Part shown: one piece after another, positions 27,387-35,687 of the stretch
Position numbering within the stretch: the first letter of the stretch is position 1
How the letters are laid out: every line of letters begins with the position of its first letter
Source: Deltaproteobacteria bacterium
GTDB taxonomy: Bacteria > Bdellovibrionota > FAC87 > UBA2466
DNA length: 46,919 bases
Direction: 5' to 3'
NCBI GenBank assembly: GCA_900299195.1
Contig: OMIX01000056.1
Location: 1 to 46,919, forward strand
Translations under genes and position numbers: made by a program
The notes under the pieces: model-generated
Seen by the model: the letters and a program-made list of their open reading frames with translations, nothing else
The model's database searches: none
Told to the model about the DNA's origin: nothing

Positions 27387-28727
27387 CTATTTTCTGGGCC
27401 AAACGTCTTTTTGGCGAAGTTCTTCCATGAGTAAATCGACCGGGGAAGTTGGAGAGGCTGGTTTGTTCTCGGGTTTGAACTCTTTATTGTTAACATCCCA
27501 GATTTCTATAAAGGCTTCAGCTTTGTTTTGTCCATTGATTCGAATCCATTGTCCATCGCCTCTTTGAAATACGAGTGTTCCCGGGTCTACTGGAATATTC
27601 TCTAGTTTGGCTGTTACGTTCATGTTTTTGAGAGTGGTTCCCAGAGCGATCATATCTGAGTTAAGTTTTTGCCCTGCTGCAGTCACTGCTTCTGCGGCTT
27701 GTTTCTGGCCCATCTTTTTGAGTTTAGAGCCTTGGGCTTCAATGAGAGCGATGTTCCCTTTCGCAGCGGTTGTTGTTGAATCTTCAACTAGCTCCAGTCC
27801 CCAACTCATGGTGCCCAACCTCTGGGCCATTAGTTTAGCCGGAGCGCTGGGCGAGGCTAGAGTGGCTCTGTCGATGAAATTAAGTGCATCTCCGATAGGA
27901 TTCGTTTCTCCCCCATATTCCTCTTTTTTCAATCCTAGGTCCCGCGCAAACTTTTTATAATTTTCTGGCCACCAAGCTTTTTGAACTTGCTCGACCTCTT
28001 CGGGGGTTAGGGTTGGATATTTAGCTTTTAGATCTCCGGTAACATCCACTCCATTGTGAAGTCGTATCGCTTCCATGATCTGTTCAGAATATTTCTGGAT
28101 CTGTGCTTTCCCATCTGGAGAATCCACATTTATACCTTGGCTTTTTAAATGTTCTTTAACGACTCGGGGAATTCCCGCTATGCTGTGAAGTTCATGAGAC
28201 AGAATAAAGTCTCTTAAAAACGGAGCCAGTTCTTGTTTAGAACCCTTAGCTTTTTCGGTAATGTATTTAGCGATTCCTTCGTCTAGGCGCCCTTTTCCAA
28301 TATCATGCGCAGCCATGGCGAGTTTTAGAGAGGGAATATCAATTCCCAATTTTATAAATTCAGCTTTATGCGCATCGATAAAATCAAAATGATCTTTCAT
28401 GTGGCCCACATTGCCTTTAGCGGCAGGGCTATTTCCGGGTGTTTCGGCGGCAGTTTCATAATCTTTGATGAATGCCTGAGTCAGACCCTCGATAACATCT
28501 TTAGGAATGTCGAGCTTTCGACCTTGATCCAAAAGTTGAGCGCCCGTTCCCTTATCGATAATCCGTTGGGCAGCTTTGAAACGAAGGGCACAAGCTTTTG
28601 CAGATCCGCCCGTGCACTCCATCAAGATTTTACAGTCGTTAATAGCGACTGAAACAGAGGAAATGGAAGCTGCAATCAGAAACAAACTTAAAACAAAAAA
28701 ACGGTCGGACTGGACTACCCTAACCAT
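27387..28727 (-). CDS. Secreted HD-domain protein of unknown substrate
   Basis: A 446-residue protein with a Sec-type signal peptide (VLSLFLIAASISSVSVA, cleavage probably near residue 28) and a metal-dependent HD phosphohydrolase-like domain: His113 in MKDHFDFID, His141-Asp142 in MAAHDIGKG, His178 in LSHELHSIAG and His224 in IRLHNGVD. The C-terminal part (about 300-446) is unrecognised, with an Ala/Lys-rich helical stretch and a basic end. I chose the ATG at 28727 because it follows a G-rich ribosome site and begins the signal peptide; an ATG at 28808 would add 27 residues before it. HD domains are mostly cytoplasmic, so an exported one is odd. No function is claimed. Confidence 0.75.
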   Translation of the reverse strand: MVRVVQSDRFFVLSLFLIAASISSVSVAINDCKILMECTGGSAKACALRFKAAQRIIDKGTGAQLLDQGRKLDIPKDVIEGLTQAFIKDYETAAETPGNSPAAKGNVGHMKDHFDFIDAHKAEFIKLGIDIPSLKLAMAAHDIGKGRLDEGIAKYITEKAKGSKQELAPFLRDFILSHELHSIAGIPRVVKEHLKSQGINVDSPDGKAQIQKYSEQIMEAIRLHNGVDVTGDLKAKYPTLTPEEVEQVQKAWWPENYKKFARDLGLKKEEYGGETNPIGDALNFIDRATLASPSAPAKLMAQRLGTMSWGLELVEDSTTTAAKGNIALIEAQGSKLKKMGQKQAAEAVTAAGQKLNSDMIALGTTLKNMNVTAKLENIPVDPGTLVFQRGDGQWIRINGQNKAEAFIEIWDVNNKEFKPENKPASPTSPVDLLMEELRQKDVWPRK

Positions 28728-28883
28728 AACCCCCCCTTTTTTTCTAACCCAATACTCGATAATAGATGCAATGAGCTTACCAAATCCACAAAAATAGAAA
28801 TCACTCATATTTTCAGTTGTTTAGAAATTATGTGGGGCACGATTAGGGTGGGGCTGTTGTCGAAGGATTGGTCAGCTAGTTAG

Positions 28884-28921
28884 GTGTCAGTCTCCCAGTA
28901 AGCTTACTGGGAGACTGACAC
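28884..28921. repeat. Perfect 38-bp palindrome
   Basis: The half GTGTCAGTCTCCCAGTAAG is followed directly by its exact reverse complement, centred on AAGCTT. It lies 11 bp beyond the stop of the metallo-beta-lactamase-fold gene and before the HD gene, both on the minus strand. It may end transcription of that operon, but no U-tract follows on either strand. It could equally be a dispersed palindromic repeat or a protein-binding site. Confidence 0.85.
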
Positions 28922-28931
28922 GCCAAAAATT

Positions 28932-29843
28932 TCAGCGGGGCTTTGAAAAGTTGCGAGCACTAAAGGCGATCCCTTGAGCGTTTAATTGGAGATCAAGTTC
29001 GAGATCCTTCTCATAAGGGTGGTAGATCGTTTTTAGTTGGTTCTCGATTTGGGGAGCCAAATCATCTCCAAGGTCAAGATGGGCTTTGGCCCATTCGTAA
29101 AGTTTTTCGTGGATGTCTAAATTTTCTATCAATGCTAAATAAGCTTTTGAAATATCGGAGACTTCTCCAAAATGGGTCAGAAATAGACGTTTGGGATGGA
29201 AGCTTAGAATTCGGTCAGCACTTTTTTTGGCTTCAAGTGGGTTGTAATCGATGGGACTTGTTGAAGGCAAAATGAAAACTTTCGACTTTTGAATGTCTGG
29301 ATACCGAAGTCCAAAAGTATCTCCTGTGAAAACACTTTCGGTTTTGGAGTCGTAAATACACATGTGGTGGGTGGCGTGTCCAAGCGTGTGGAAGAAGGTA
29401 AAAATTCTTTCACCCCAATTTAATTGTTCCCCGTCTAAAACGGAACGTATCTTTTCTTGCGGGATGGGTTGGATAGTTCCATAGAGTCGGTGAAACTCGC
29501 TCTCACCATAAACTTTTTTAGCGCTTTCAATTAGCCTTTCAGGGTTGATTAAAGTCTTTGCTGCCTTCGGGTGGGCGAGGACTTTGGCATTTTTACAATG
29601 ATTCAAAAGTTCTGAAGTTCCCCCGGCATGATCCAAGTGAGCGTGTGTGACTATAATGTAATCCACCGATTCTGGGGTGAGAGACTGGCTTTTAAGAGCG
29701 TCGAGCAAATAAGGAAGTGCTAGCGAAGTATTATTTTCGACAAAAGTCGCTTTTCCTTGTTCGACGATTAAGTAAGCCGCGGCAAATCGGGGCTTAAGAT
29801 AGTGGCAATCGATGGTAAAAACCGAGGATTGGGACTGCGTCAT
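28932..29843 (-). CDS. Metallo-beta-lactamase-fold hydrolase
   Basis: Cytoplasmic MBL-fold protein of the glyoxalase II-like type. The 303 residues have the metal signature THAHLDHAGG, the later HTLGHATHHMCIYD (third His) and FTGDTFGLRYPD (bridging Asp), with LTHFGEVSD supplying the last His. A C-terminal helical extension of about 80 residues ends the protein. Substrate unknown. It starts 3 bp after the Fe-S oxidoreductase gene, so the two are probably co-transcribed. Confidence 0.9.
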   Translation of the reverse strand: MTQSQSSVFTIDCHYLKPRFAAAYLIVEQGKATFVENNTSLALPYLLDALKSQSLTPESVDYIIVTHAHLDHAGGTSELLNHCKNAKVLAHPKAAKTLINPERLIESAKKVYGESEFHRLYGTIQPIPQEKIRSVLDGEQLNWGERIFTFFHTLGHATHHMCIYDSKTESVFTGDTFGLRYPDIQKSKVFILPSTSPIDYNPLEAKKSADRILSFHPKRLFLTHFGEVSDISKAYLALIENLDIHEKLYEWAKAHLDLGDDLAPQIENQLKTIYHPYEKDLELDLQLNAQGIAFSARNFSKPR

Positions 29844-29846
29844 GGA

Positions 29847-31889
29847 TTACACTTTGGAAGAGGTTTCCATATTTTGGGCAACCATTTCCATGATGTCCAT
29901 GACCTGAACTTTTTCTCCCATACCTTTTTCGTTCACACCGCTGCTCATCATTACTCGACAAAACGGACAGGAAACCCCAATGACATCCGGTTTTTGCTCT
30001 AAGGCCTGGTCGGTTCTCACCATGTTCACTCGTTGTTCTTTCTTTTCCTCCATCCACATCATTCCGCCGCCAGCTCCACAACACATGGCTTCTTTCTTAT
30101 TTAAAGGCATCTCAACTGCCGTTTGGCCAGTTACTTTCTGTATCAGATTCCTGGGTTGCTCGATAACATCGTTGTACCGAGCGTTGTAACAGGAGTCGTG
30201 GTAGACCACTTTTTTATTGAGGTCGCTTTTTACTTTAAGTTTTCCGTCGGTCACCAGATTATTCACAAAATCGGAAGCGTTGTGAACTTCCCAATTTCCG
30301 CCCATCTCGGGGTAGTCGTTTTTCAAGGTGTTAAAGCAATGAGGGCAGTTGGTGATTATTTTTTTAGCTCCGTAACTATTAATTTTTTGAGTTAAAGTTT
30401 CTGCCATCGACTGGAAAAGGTATTCATTTCCAAGGCGTCGTGCAGTCTCTCCATTGCAGGTCTCTTCACTTCCCAAAACGGCATAGTTTACTTTAGACTC
30501 ATTTAAAATTTGGGTCAGAGCCTGAGCTGATTTTTTATGATTGCTATCAAAACAGCCGCCACATCCGACATAGTACAAATATTCTGCTTTGGAGTTGTCT
30601 GCGATGGTAGGCACGTTGAGTCCGTCGGCCCAAGCGAACCTTTCAGCAGAGCTAATTCCCCAAGGATTTGAATTTCTTTCAAGCCCCTGAAAAGTTCGAT
30701 TCAATTCTGCGGGGAAGCGGGAAGCTTCTTGGGTCAGGTGTTGGCGAATATCAACTATTTTATCAACATATTCGATATTGACCGGGCAGGCTTCTTCGCA
30801 AGCCCGACAAGTCACACACGACCAAACCACATCATCAATGACAGCTTTTCCCTCTCCTACAACCACATCGAATTCTGTTTTGCCTTGAATAATATTGTTT
30901 TGGTTCTCATATAAAGAATCTCGTAAATTGAGAAGAAACTGTCTAGGGGCTAAAGGTTTTCCAGTCGCCGCAGCAGGGCAAACTGAGGAACATCTTCCGC
31001 ACTCGGTGCAACTGTACATGTCGAGAACTTGTTTCCACGTGAACTGATTGACTTGCGAACGACCAAAAATGGCGCCGTCGACGGTATAGTCTTTTTTAGC
31101 AAGTCTTCCTTTGGGTTCTACTCGGCCCAAGAACACATTAGCCATCGCGGTGATGATGTGGAAGTGCTTCGAGCGAGGGAGTAAGTTTAAGAACACTAAA
31201 ATCACTAAATTATGAACCCACCAAGCTAGTTGTGAAATGCAATCGGCAGATTCCATGCTTTGGGGGAGCCTTCCTGCGATAAATGAGGTGATAGGTTGCC
31301 ACTTTGCTTCTGCGATTGAGTCAATATCGGTTTGATGGATGATCAGCCTAGCCGCATCGTAGAAAAAACCCGAGAGCATGATGGTAAAAATGAAAACTAA
31401 AATCACCTTAGCTTCCAGGTGGCTTTGCCCATGTAATTTTTCCTCAGCTGGGAGAATGCCAAAAAGGCGTCTGGGTTTGGAAATGGTCCAACGATAAAGA
31501 GCTAAAAGAACTCCAGCCATCACAGAAATTTGAAAGATGTCTTTAAGTAACCCGTAAGGGCCCCCTAAAAAGTGAACGCTTAGCCCAGGAACCACAAACT
31601 CAGGAAACCACCCTCGAGTGAACATGGTAATGACCTGTAAAGACAAAACGGTAAATCCCCAGAACACGATGACATGCATCAGGCCTGCAGGTTGTTCCCC
31701 CTTAAAAAATTTCTTTTGAAACACGCCGTAAATAATCATGTTTTTTAAGCGTAATCCCCAAGTAGCCTTCGAGTAATCTCGACCATCGTCTCGACGAGCC
31801 TTTAAAAGAACCTGAATTCGTCCTTTCATTTGGTAGGAAAAAAATCCGATAGCTCCCAGAAATACTAAGGTCCAAATGATGATAGTCAT
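29847..31889 (-). CDS. Membrane Fe-S oxidoreductase, HdrD/GlpC-like with N-terminal cytochrome-type membrane domain
   Basis: Multi-domain electron-transfer protein. The 680 residues begin with membrane helices of the nitrate reductase gamma-like type (to about residue 270), then two 4Fe-4S motifs, CTECGRCSSVCP and CVTCRACEEACP, then two CCG-type domains: YYVGCGGCFD with a later EETCNGE, and YHDSCYNARYND with AMCCGAGGG and SCPFC. This is the architecture of HdrD-like proteins that often pass electrons from acyl-CoA dehydrogenases through ETF to quinone. No etf genes are next to it. A GAGGAG ribosome site precedes the ATG. Donor unknown; architecture is clear. Confidence 0.9.
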   Translation of the reverse strand: MTIIIWTLVFLGAIGFFSYQMKGRIQVLLKARRDDGRDYSKATWGLRLKNMIIYGVFQKKFFKGEQPAGLMHVIVFWGFTVLSLQVITMFTRGWFPEFVVPGLSVHFLGGPYGLLKDIFQISVMAGVLLALYRWTISKPRRLFGILPAEEKLHGQSHLEAKVILVFIFTIMLSGFFYDAARLIIHQTDIDSIAEAKWQPITSFIAGRLPQSMESADCISQLAWWVHNLVILVFLNLLPRSKHFHIITAMANVFLGRVEPKGRLAKKDYTVDGAIFGRSQVNQFTWKQVLDMYSCTECGRCSSVCPAAATGKPLAPRQFLLNLRDSLYENQNNIIQGKTEFDVVVGEGKAVIDDVVWSCVTCRACEEACPVNIEYVDKIVDIRQHLTQEASRFPAELNRTFQGLERNSNPWGISSAERFAWADGLNVPTIADNSKAEYLYYVGCGGCFDSNHKKSAQALTQILNESKVNYAVLGSEETCNGETARRLGNEYLFQSMAETLTQKINSYGAKKIITNCPHCFNTLKNDYPEMGGNWEVHNASDFVNNLVTDGKLKVKSDLNKKVVYHDSCYNARYNDVIEQPRNLIQKVTGQTAVEMPLNKKEAMCCGAGGGMMWMEEKKEQRVNMVRTDQALEQKPDVIGVSCPFCRVMMSSGVNEKGMGEKVQVMDIMEMVAQNMETSSKV

Positions 31890-31968
31890 GATATCAGCTC
31901 CTCAACTAGATATTTGGTTAAGTTAACAGGAGTTCTCGGTCTCGAAAAGGCCTTAAACGTCAAAAGAT

Positions 31969-32778
31969 TTAGGGAATAGGAAGGATCTCTTCCCGACGAC
32001 AACTCCAAGCTGGTACTTTGCTTTCCGCTTCGATGATTTTAGAGGTTTCAATCTCAATGACCTCTATTCCCTCACCAAGTTGGAGGTTAGTCAAAATTTC
32101 GCCCCAGGGGTTGACCACCATAGAATGGCCATATTTAGTCGTTCCGTCACCCGAGGTTCCTGTGAGTCCCGGTGCCACCATGAAAAATTGATTCTCGATA
32201 GCTCGAGCTCGAATTAAAATTTCCCAGTGCGCTTGTCCCGTTGGAACGGTAAAAGCTGAAGGAAGAAAAACAACTTGAGCTCCCCGTTTTTTTAAAGCTC
32301 GAAAGAGTTCCGGAAATCGTAAGTCAAAACAGATTGCAAAACCCAACTTGATCCCTTGCCATTCCACCGTCACCATTTGGTTCCCTGCTTCTGAGTACTC
32401 GGTTTCATCGTAGGTTTTTTCAGGTAGAACTGCTTGGTATAGAAAAATTTTTCGGTATTGCGAGATAACTTTTCCAGAAGAATCAATCAGACATAAAGTG
32501 TTATAAAATTTTTCTGGATTTTTCGTGGGTTCTCGTAGGGTCCCTGGGAGGATAGCCAAGCCAACTGATTTAGCAAGCCCTTGAAACTGTTCGATCAGTT
32601 TTGGATATTGAGGGGCCAAAGCCATCCAATCTTTTTTCTTTGCAGAGAAATAGGCCATTTCCGGAAAAACGATGAGCTCTGCCCCGAGCGCTTTGGCTTT
32701 TTGAGTAAAAGCCTGAAAAGTTTCAAAGTTTTTTTCAAAATCTGAATGGGCGATAGTTTGGGCGATTGCGATCTTCAT
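31969..32778 (-). CDS. Nitrilase-family amidase (carbon-nitrogen hydrolase)
   Basis: Cytoplasmic C-N hydrolase with the full catalytic triad: Glu40 in VFPEMA, Lys110 in YRKIFL and Cys150 in GFAICFDLRFPE. The 269-residue length and the MKIAIAQ start fit the Nit1/YbeM-like branch, which includes deaminated glutathione amidases; the exact substrate is not established. The AGGTGG ribosome site lies 5 bp before the ATG. It faces away from the gamma-glutamyltransferase gene 38 bp away, an interesting neighbour if it handles a glutathione derivative, but this is only inference. Confidence 0.9.
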   Translation of the reverse strand: MKIAIAQTIAHSDFEKNFETFQAFTQKAKALGAELIVFPEMAYFSAKKKDWMALAPQYPKLIEQFQGLAKSVGLAILPGTLREPTKNPEKFYNTLCLIDSSGKVISQYRKIFLYQAVLPEKTYDETEYSEAGNQMVTVEWQGIKLGFAICFDLRFPELFRALKKRGAQVVFLPSAFTVPTGQAHWEILIRARAIENQFFMVAPGLTGTSGDGTTKYGHSMVVNPWGEILTNLQLGEGIEVIEIETSKIIEAESKVPAWSCRREEILPIP

Positions 32779-32816
32779 CAGTTGCCACCTTTTTGAGATA
32801 GAAGTAATTTAATACC

Positions 32817-34577
32817 ATGAAAATCTCAATTTTTCTTCTTTGTGTGCTTTCTCTTTTAAGCTGTCAGTCTTTGACTCCCACTGCTCCTCGTCCTGAAAAG
32901 GCTGAGTACTCGGAGGATCACATTCCCCTGGAGAAATGGGGACGTTCGCCTAATTGTTGTACGGCTCAAGGGGGAAAAGCTGCTGTGGCTTCAGGGGGAA
33001 CTTACGCCTCTCAAGCAGGAATTGAGATGTTAAAATCCGGAGGCAATGTCGTAGATGCGGCAGTGGCGACAGCCTTTGTTCTAGCGGTAGAGCGGCCTCA
33101 TTCGGCAGGTTTGGGAGGAGGGGGCTTTATGACTCTCTACCTCAAAGGTAAAAAACCTCAATCCCAATTCATCGATTTTAGAGAGACCGCCCCGGAGAAA
33201 GCCCACCGAGATATGTATCTGGATAAGCAGGGGGAAGTGATTCCAGATCTCAGTGTGATCGGCCCTTTAAGTGTTGCCACTCCTGGATTTGTTCCCGGTC
33301 TTTATGAAATTCACAAAAAATTTGGAAAACTTCCTTGGAGAAAACTTTTAACTCCAGCTGTGGAGCTTGCTTTTCGTGGATTTAAAATTTATCCCTCTTT
33401 AGCCGCCCACATCGAAGAGAAAAAAGAGTGTCTGTTAAAAGATCCTCAAGCAACAAAAATATTATTTCGTGACAAAAGTCCGCTAAAAGAAGGGGACACG
33501 CTGGTTCAGTTAGATTTGGCTAATACTTTACGTAGAATCGCTCAAAATGGCTCCAAAGAATTCAAGACTGGAAAAACGGCTCAGGAGATTGTTCGATACA
33601 TGCAGCAAAATCAGGGGATTTTGTCGCTGAACGATCTTAAAAATTACCGCGTAAAATATCGGGCGCCTATTTCAGGGCAGTTCAAAGGCTGGGAAATGAT
33701 CAGCGCCCCACCTCCTAGTGCGGGAGGTGTTTTGATTTTGCAAATGTTAAAAGTTTTGGAAGGGTTCCCTTTAGAAGAGATCAGTCAGAACACCCCTCAG
33801 TACACTCACCTTTTGTCGGAAGTTTTAAAGCGAGCTTATGCCGATCGCAGTCATTTTGTAGGGGATCCTGAATTTGTGCAGGTCGATTTTTCTAAGCTAA
33901 CTTCAGATAAATATATTGAGGCTATAAGAAAAAATATCTCTCTCACCAAAGCGACTCCATCGTCTGAAATTAAGGGAGGACAGTTGATGGAAGATAAAAC
34001 TCATACGACTCATCTCAGTGTGATTGATACGGAGGGAAATGCAGTAGCGAGTACTTTGACTATCAACGATATTTTTGGATCTTGTGTGGTAGCCCCAGGT
34101 ACTGGAATTTTCTTGAATGATGAAATGGACGATTTTAGCGCCAAACCCGGGGCTTCCAATATTTATGGTCTGACGGGTGATAAAGCGAATGAGATTCAGC
34201 CTCTAAAAAGACCTGCCTCTAGTATGTCTCCTACTATTTTAATCAAGGCGGGTGTTCCTGTGCTTTCGGTGGGAGCGGCTGGTGGTTCTAGAATTACAAC
34301 GAGTGTTTTTCAAGTCATCTTAAATGATCTTTTCGTTTTTCCCGGAGATCTCAAAAAAGCTGTTTTTGCTCCAAGGCTTCACCAACAATGGATGCCCGAA
34401 TTTTTGGATTTAGAGAAGAGCTATACGGAATCTACCAAGACTTATCTGGAGTCTATTGGGGAAAAAACGAGACTTGCGCCCTGGAGTGCTATCACTCAAG
34501 CTGTGCATTTAGAATCTGACGGAAAAGTGAGAGCGGTATTTGATCCTCGAGACGAAGGCGGCGCCTCCGCCTATTAG
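32817..34577 (+). CDS. ggt: Gamma-glutamyltransferase, predicted lipoprotein
   Basis: Cleaves the gamma-glutamyl bond of glutathione and related peptides, as a proenzyme that cuts itself into two chains. The 586 residues start with a lipoprotein signal peptide ending LLSC (Cys16). The large-chain part has GGNVVDAAVATAFVLAVERPHSAGLGGGGFM; the self-cleavage and nucleophile Thr397 lies in THTTHLSV; the small chain has DIFGSCVVAPGTGIFLNDEMDDF and SSMSPTILIK. Most family members are soluble periplasmic proteins, so lipid anchoring is a variation. There is no ribosome site; TTGCCA (32782), a 17-bp spacer and TAATTT (32805-32810) would place a transcript start at the ATG. Confidence 0.94.
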   Translation: MKISIFLLCVLSLLSCQSLTPTAPRPEKAEYSEDHIPLEKWGRSPNCCTAQGGKAAVASGGTYASQAGIEMLKSGGNVVDAAVATAFVLAVERPHSAGLGGGGFMTLYLKGKKPQSQFIDFRETAPEKAHRDMYLDKQGEVIPDLSVIGPLSVATPGFVPGLYEIHKKFGKLPWRKLLTPAVELAFRGFKIYPSLAAHIEEKKECLLKDPQATKILFRDKSPLKEGDTLVQLDLANTLRRIAQNGSKEFKTGKTAQEIVRYMQQNQGILSLNDLKNYRVKYRAPISGQFKGWEMISAPPPSAGGVLILQMLKVLEGFPLEEISQNTPQYTHLLSEVLKRAYADRSHFVGDPEFVQVDFSKLTSDKYIEAIRKNISLTKATPSSEIKGGQLMEDKTHTTHLSVIDTEGNAVASTLTINDIFGSCVVAPGTGIFLNDEMDDFSAKPGASNIYGLTGDKANEIQPLKRPASSMSPTILIKAGVPVLSVGAAGGSRITTSVFQVILNDLFVFPGDLKKAVFAPRLHQQWMPEFLDLEKSYTESTKTYLESIGEKTRLAPWSAITQAVHLESDGKVRAVFDPRDEGGASAY

Positions 34578-34582
34578 TGGTC

Positions 34583-34676
34583 TTGAAAGGGGTCAGTGGT
34601 CTTGAAAGGGGTCAATCGACTTTCAATATCAATTGAAAGGGGTCTAAATTGAAAGGGGTCAATCGACTTTCAATAT
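34583..34676 (+). repeat. Left repeat array of the RAYT unit
   Basis: Four copies of TTGAAAGGGGTC begin at 34583, 34602, 34633 and 34649. The second and fourth continue as AATCGACTTTCAATAT, so two longer copies of about 28 bp alternate with two short ones. They lie between the ggt stop and the transposase gene, on the plus strand. Confidence 0.85.
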
Positions 34677-34754
34677 TGAAAAGTCGCGGAGTAACAATAG
34701 CATGCTACCCTAGCAAGCTTTCCATGACTTAATAAGTAGAACTATATAGTTTCT

Positions 34755-35411
34755 ATGCCGAGAGCCAAACTATTTAGAACCTCATCTTTTTGTTACCATG
34801 TCACTACCCGATCGAATAATCGTGAGTGGTTTTATCTTCCGATGGAAATTTCTTGGAAAATATTTTGTTATTCAGCGAATGAAGCCGCAGAACGATATGG
34901 GGTAAATCTTCATAGTTTCCTTCTGATGTCGAATCATTTCCATCTATTATGTGGGACCCCAAGAGAAAACTTAGACGAATTCATGAGATATTTTCTTTCT
35001 AACGCGACCAAAAGAATGCAAAGACAAGCTAATCGAATAAATCATATTTTGGGAGCCCGTTATCGTGGAACGGTAATTGAATCAGCCTGGGCATTGGCCT
35101 ATGTCTTTAAATATATTTATCGAAACCCAATTAGAGCCGGAATAAGTGATAAGGTTGAAGATTACCCATGGAGCTCGTTTCAAAAACAAAATGATTTGGT
35201 ATTAAGTGAAGGCATAGATTCGTATTGGGGGAGCATCCCGAAGGATCCCTCTGATAGATTATTATGGTTAAATAAAGCTACTTCGAAAGATAATGAATTG
35301 TTGATCGGACGTGCATTAAGGCGATCAAAATTCAAATTTACAACAGATAGTAATTTTCAAGCCAGATTAAGAGAGCTTGAAAAAAGTTATGGAATCAGTA
35401 GATACCTCTAG
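34755..35411 (+). CDS. REP-associated tyrosine transposase (Y1_Tnp family)
   Basis: Single-strand DNA transposase or nuclease of the IS200/RAYT type. The 218 residues show the HUH metal motif SNHFHLL (His61 and His63) and the catalytic tyrosine region YVFKYIYRNPIRAGI (Tyr120 or Tyr122), followed by DYPWSSF, typical of RAYTs. Both active-site motifs are intact, so it may be functional. No ribosome site is seen; TATATA (34743-34748) ends 6 nt before the ATG, another leaderless-type arrangement. Repeats in opposite orientation on both sides are its probable substrate. It separates ggt from the outer-membrane protein gene. Confidence 0.9.
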   Translation: MPRAKLFRTSSFCYHVTTRSNNREWFYLPMEISWKIFCYSANEAAERYGVNLHSFLLMSNHFHLLCGTPRENLDEFMRYFLSNATKRMQRQANRINHILGARYRGTVIESAWALAYVFKYIYRNPIRAGISDKVEDYPWSSFQKQNDLVLSEGIDSYWGSIPKDPSDRLLWLNKATSKDNELLIGRALRRSKFKFTTDSNFQARLRELEKSYGISRYL

Positions 35412-35494
35412 GAAACTTATCCCAAAGTCGACTTGCAACCTTTCAATATTGAAAATCGATTGTTCGTTTTAACAGATACTCACGGGAATTATGA

Positions 35495-35528
35495 GGTATC
35501 GGAGCGCTCTTATCAGCGCCCCGGTACC
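35495..35528. repeat. Imperfect hairpin next to the right RAYT repeats
   Basis: A 14-bp stem (GGTATCGGAGCGCT against AGCGCCCCGGTACC, one G-T pair and one mismatch) with a 6-base loop (35509-35514). It overlaps the first 5 bases of the right repeat array. It may be the structure recognised by the transposase or a transcription terminator for it; no U-tract follows directly. Confidence 0.65.
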
Positions 35529-35603
35529 TTTCAATATTTAAAGTCGATTGACCCCTTTAAATTAATTGTACCTTTCAATATTTAAAGTCGATTGACCCCT
35601 TTA
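35524..35603 (-). repeat. Right repeat array: two identical 36-bp copies
   Basis: Copies at 35524-35559 and 35568-35603 are identical over 36 bp. Each starts GTACCTTTCAATATTTAAAG and ends TCGATTGACCCCTTTA, separated by 8 bp of A/T-rich sequence. Read on the minus strand they give AAAGGGGTCAATCGACTTT, the same core as the left array. A partly matching copy lies at about 35437-35462. Confidence 0.88.
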
Positions 35604-35687
35604 TAAGAGGATGCTGAGGTTTACCGTCGGCATGACGATTAAGGCCCCACCGAGGCTTCCAAACTTGGCTTCACCGTTAAGGCCAAC

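Larger units (their letters stand above)
34583..35603 (+). mobile_element. RAYT (REP-associated tyrosine transposase) unit with oppositely oriented repeats
   Basis: A single Y1-type transposase gene lies between two repeat families. The left repeats read AAAGGGGTCAATCGACTTT on the plus strand; the right repeats carry the same sequence on the minus strand, giving inverted ends. A strong hairpin adjoins the right repeats. This matches the layout of REP/RAYT units, in which a domesticated or mobile HUH transposase acts on palindromic intergenic repeats. Exact borders are estimates; no target-site duplication was found, as expected for this class. Confidence 0.7.

Noticed and set aside
28368-28797. 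Plus-strand frames antisense to the HD-domain gene
   Set aside because: No ribosome site and no family; the minus strand has clear motifs.
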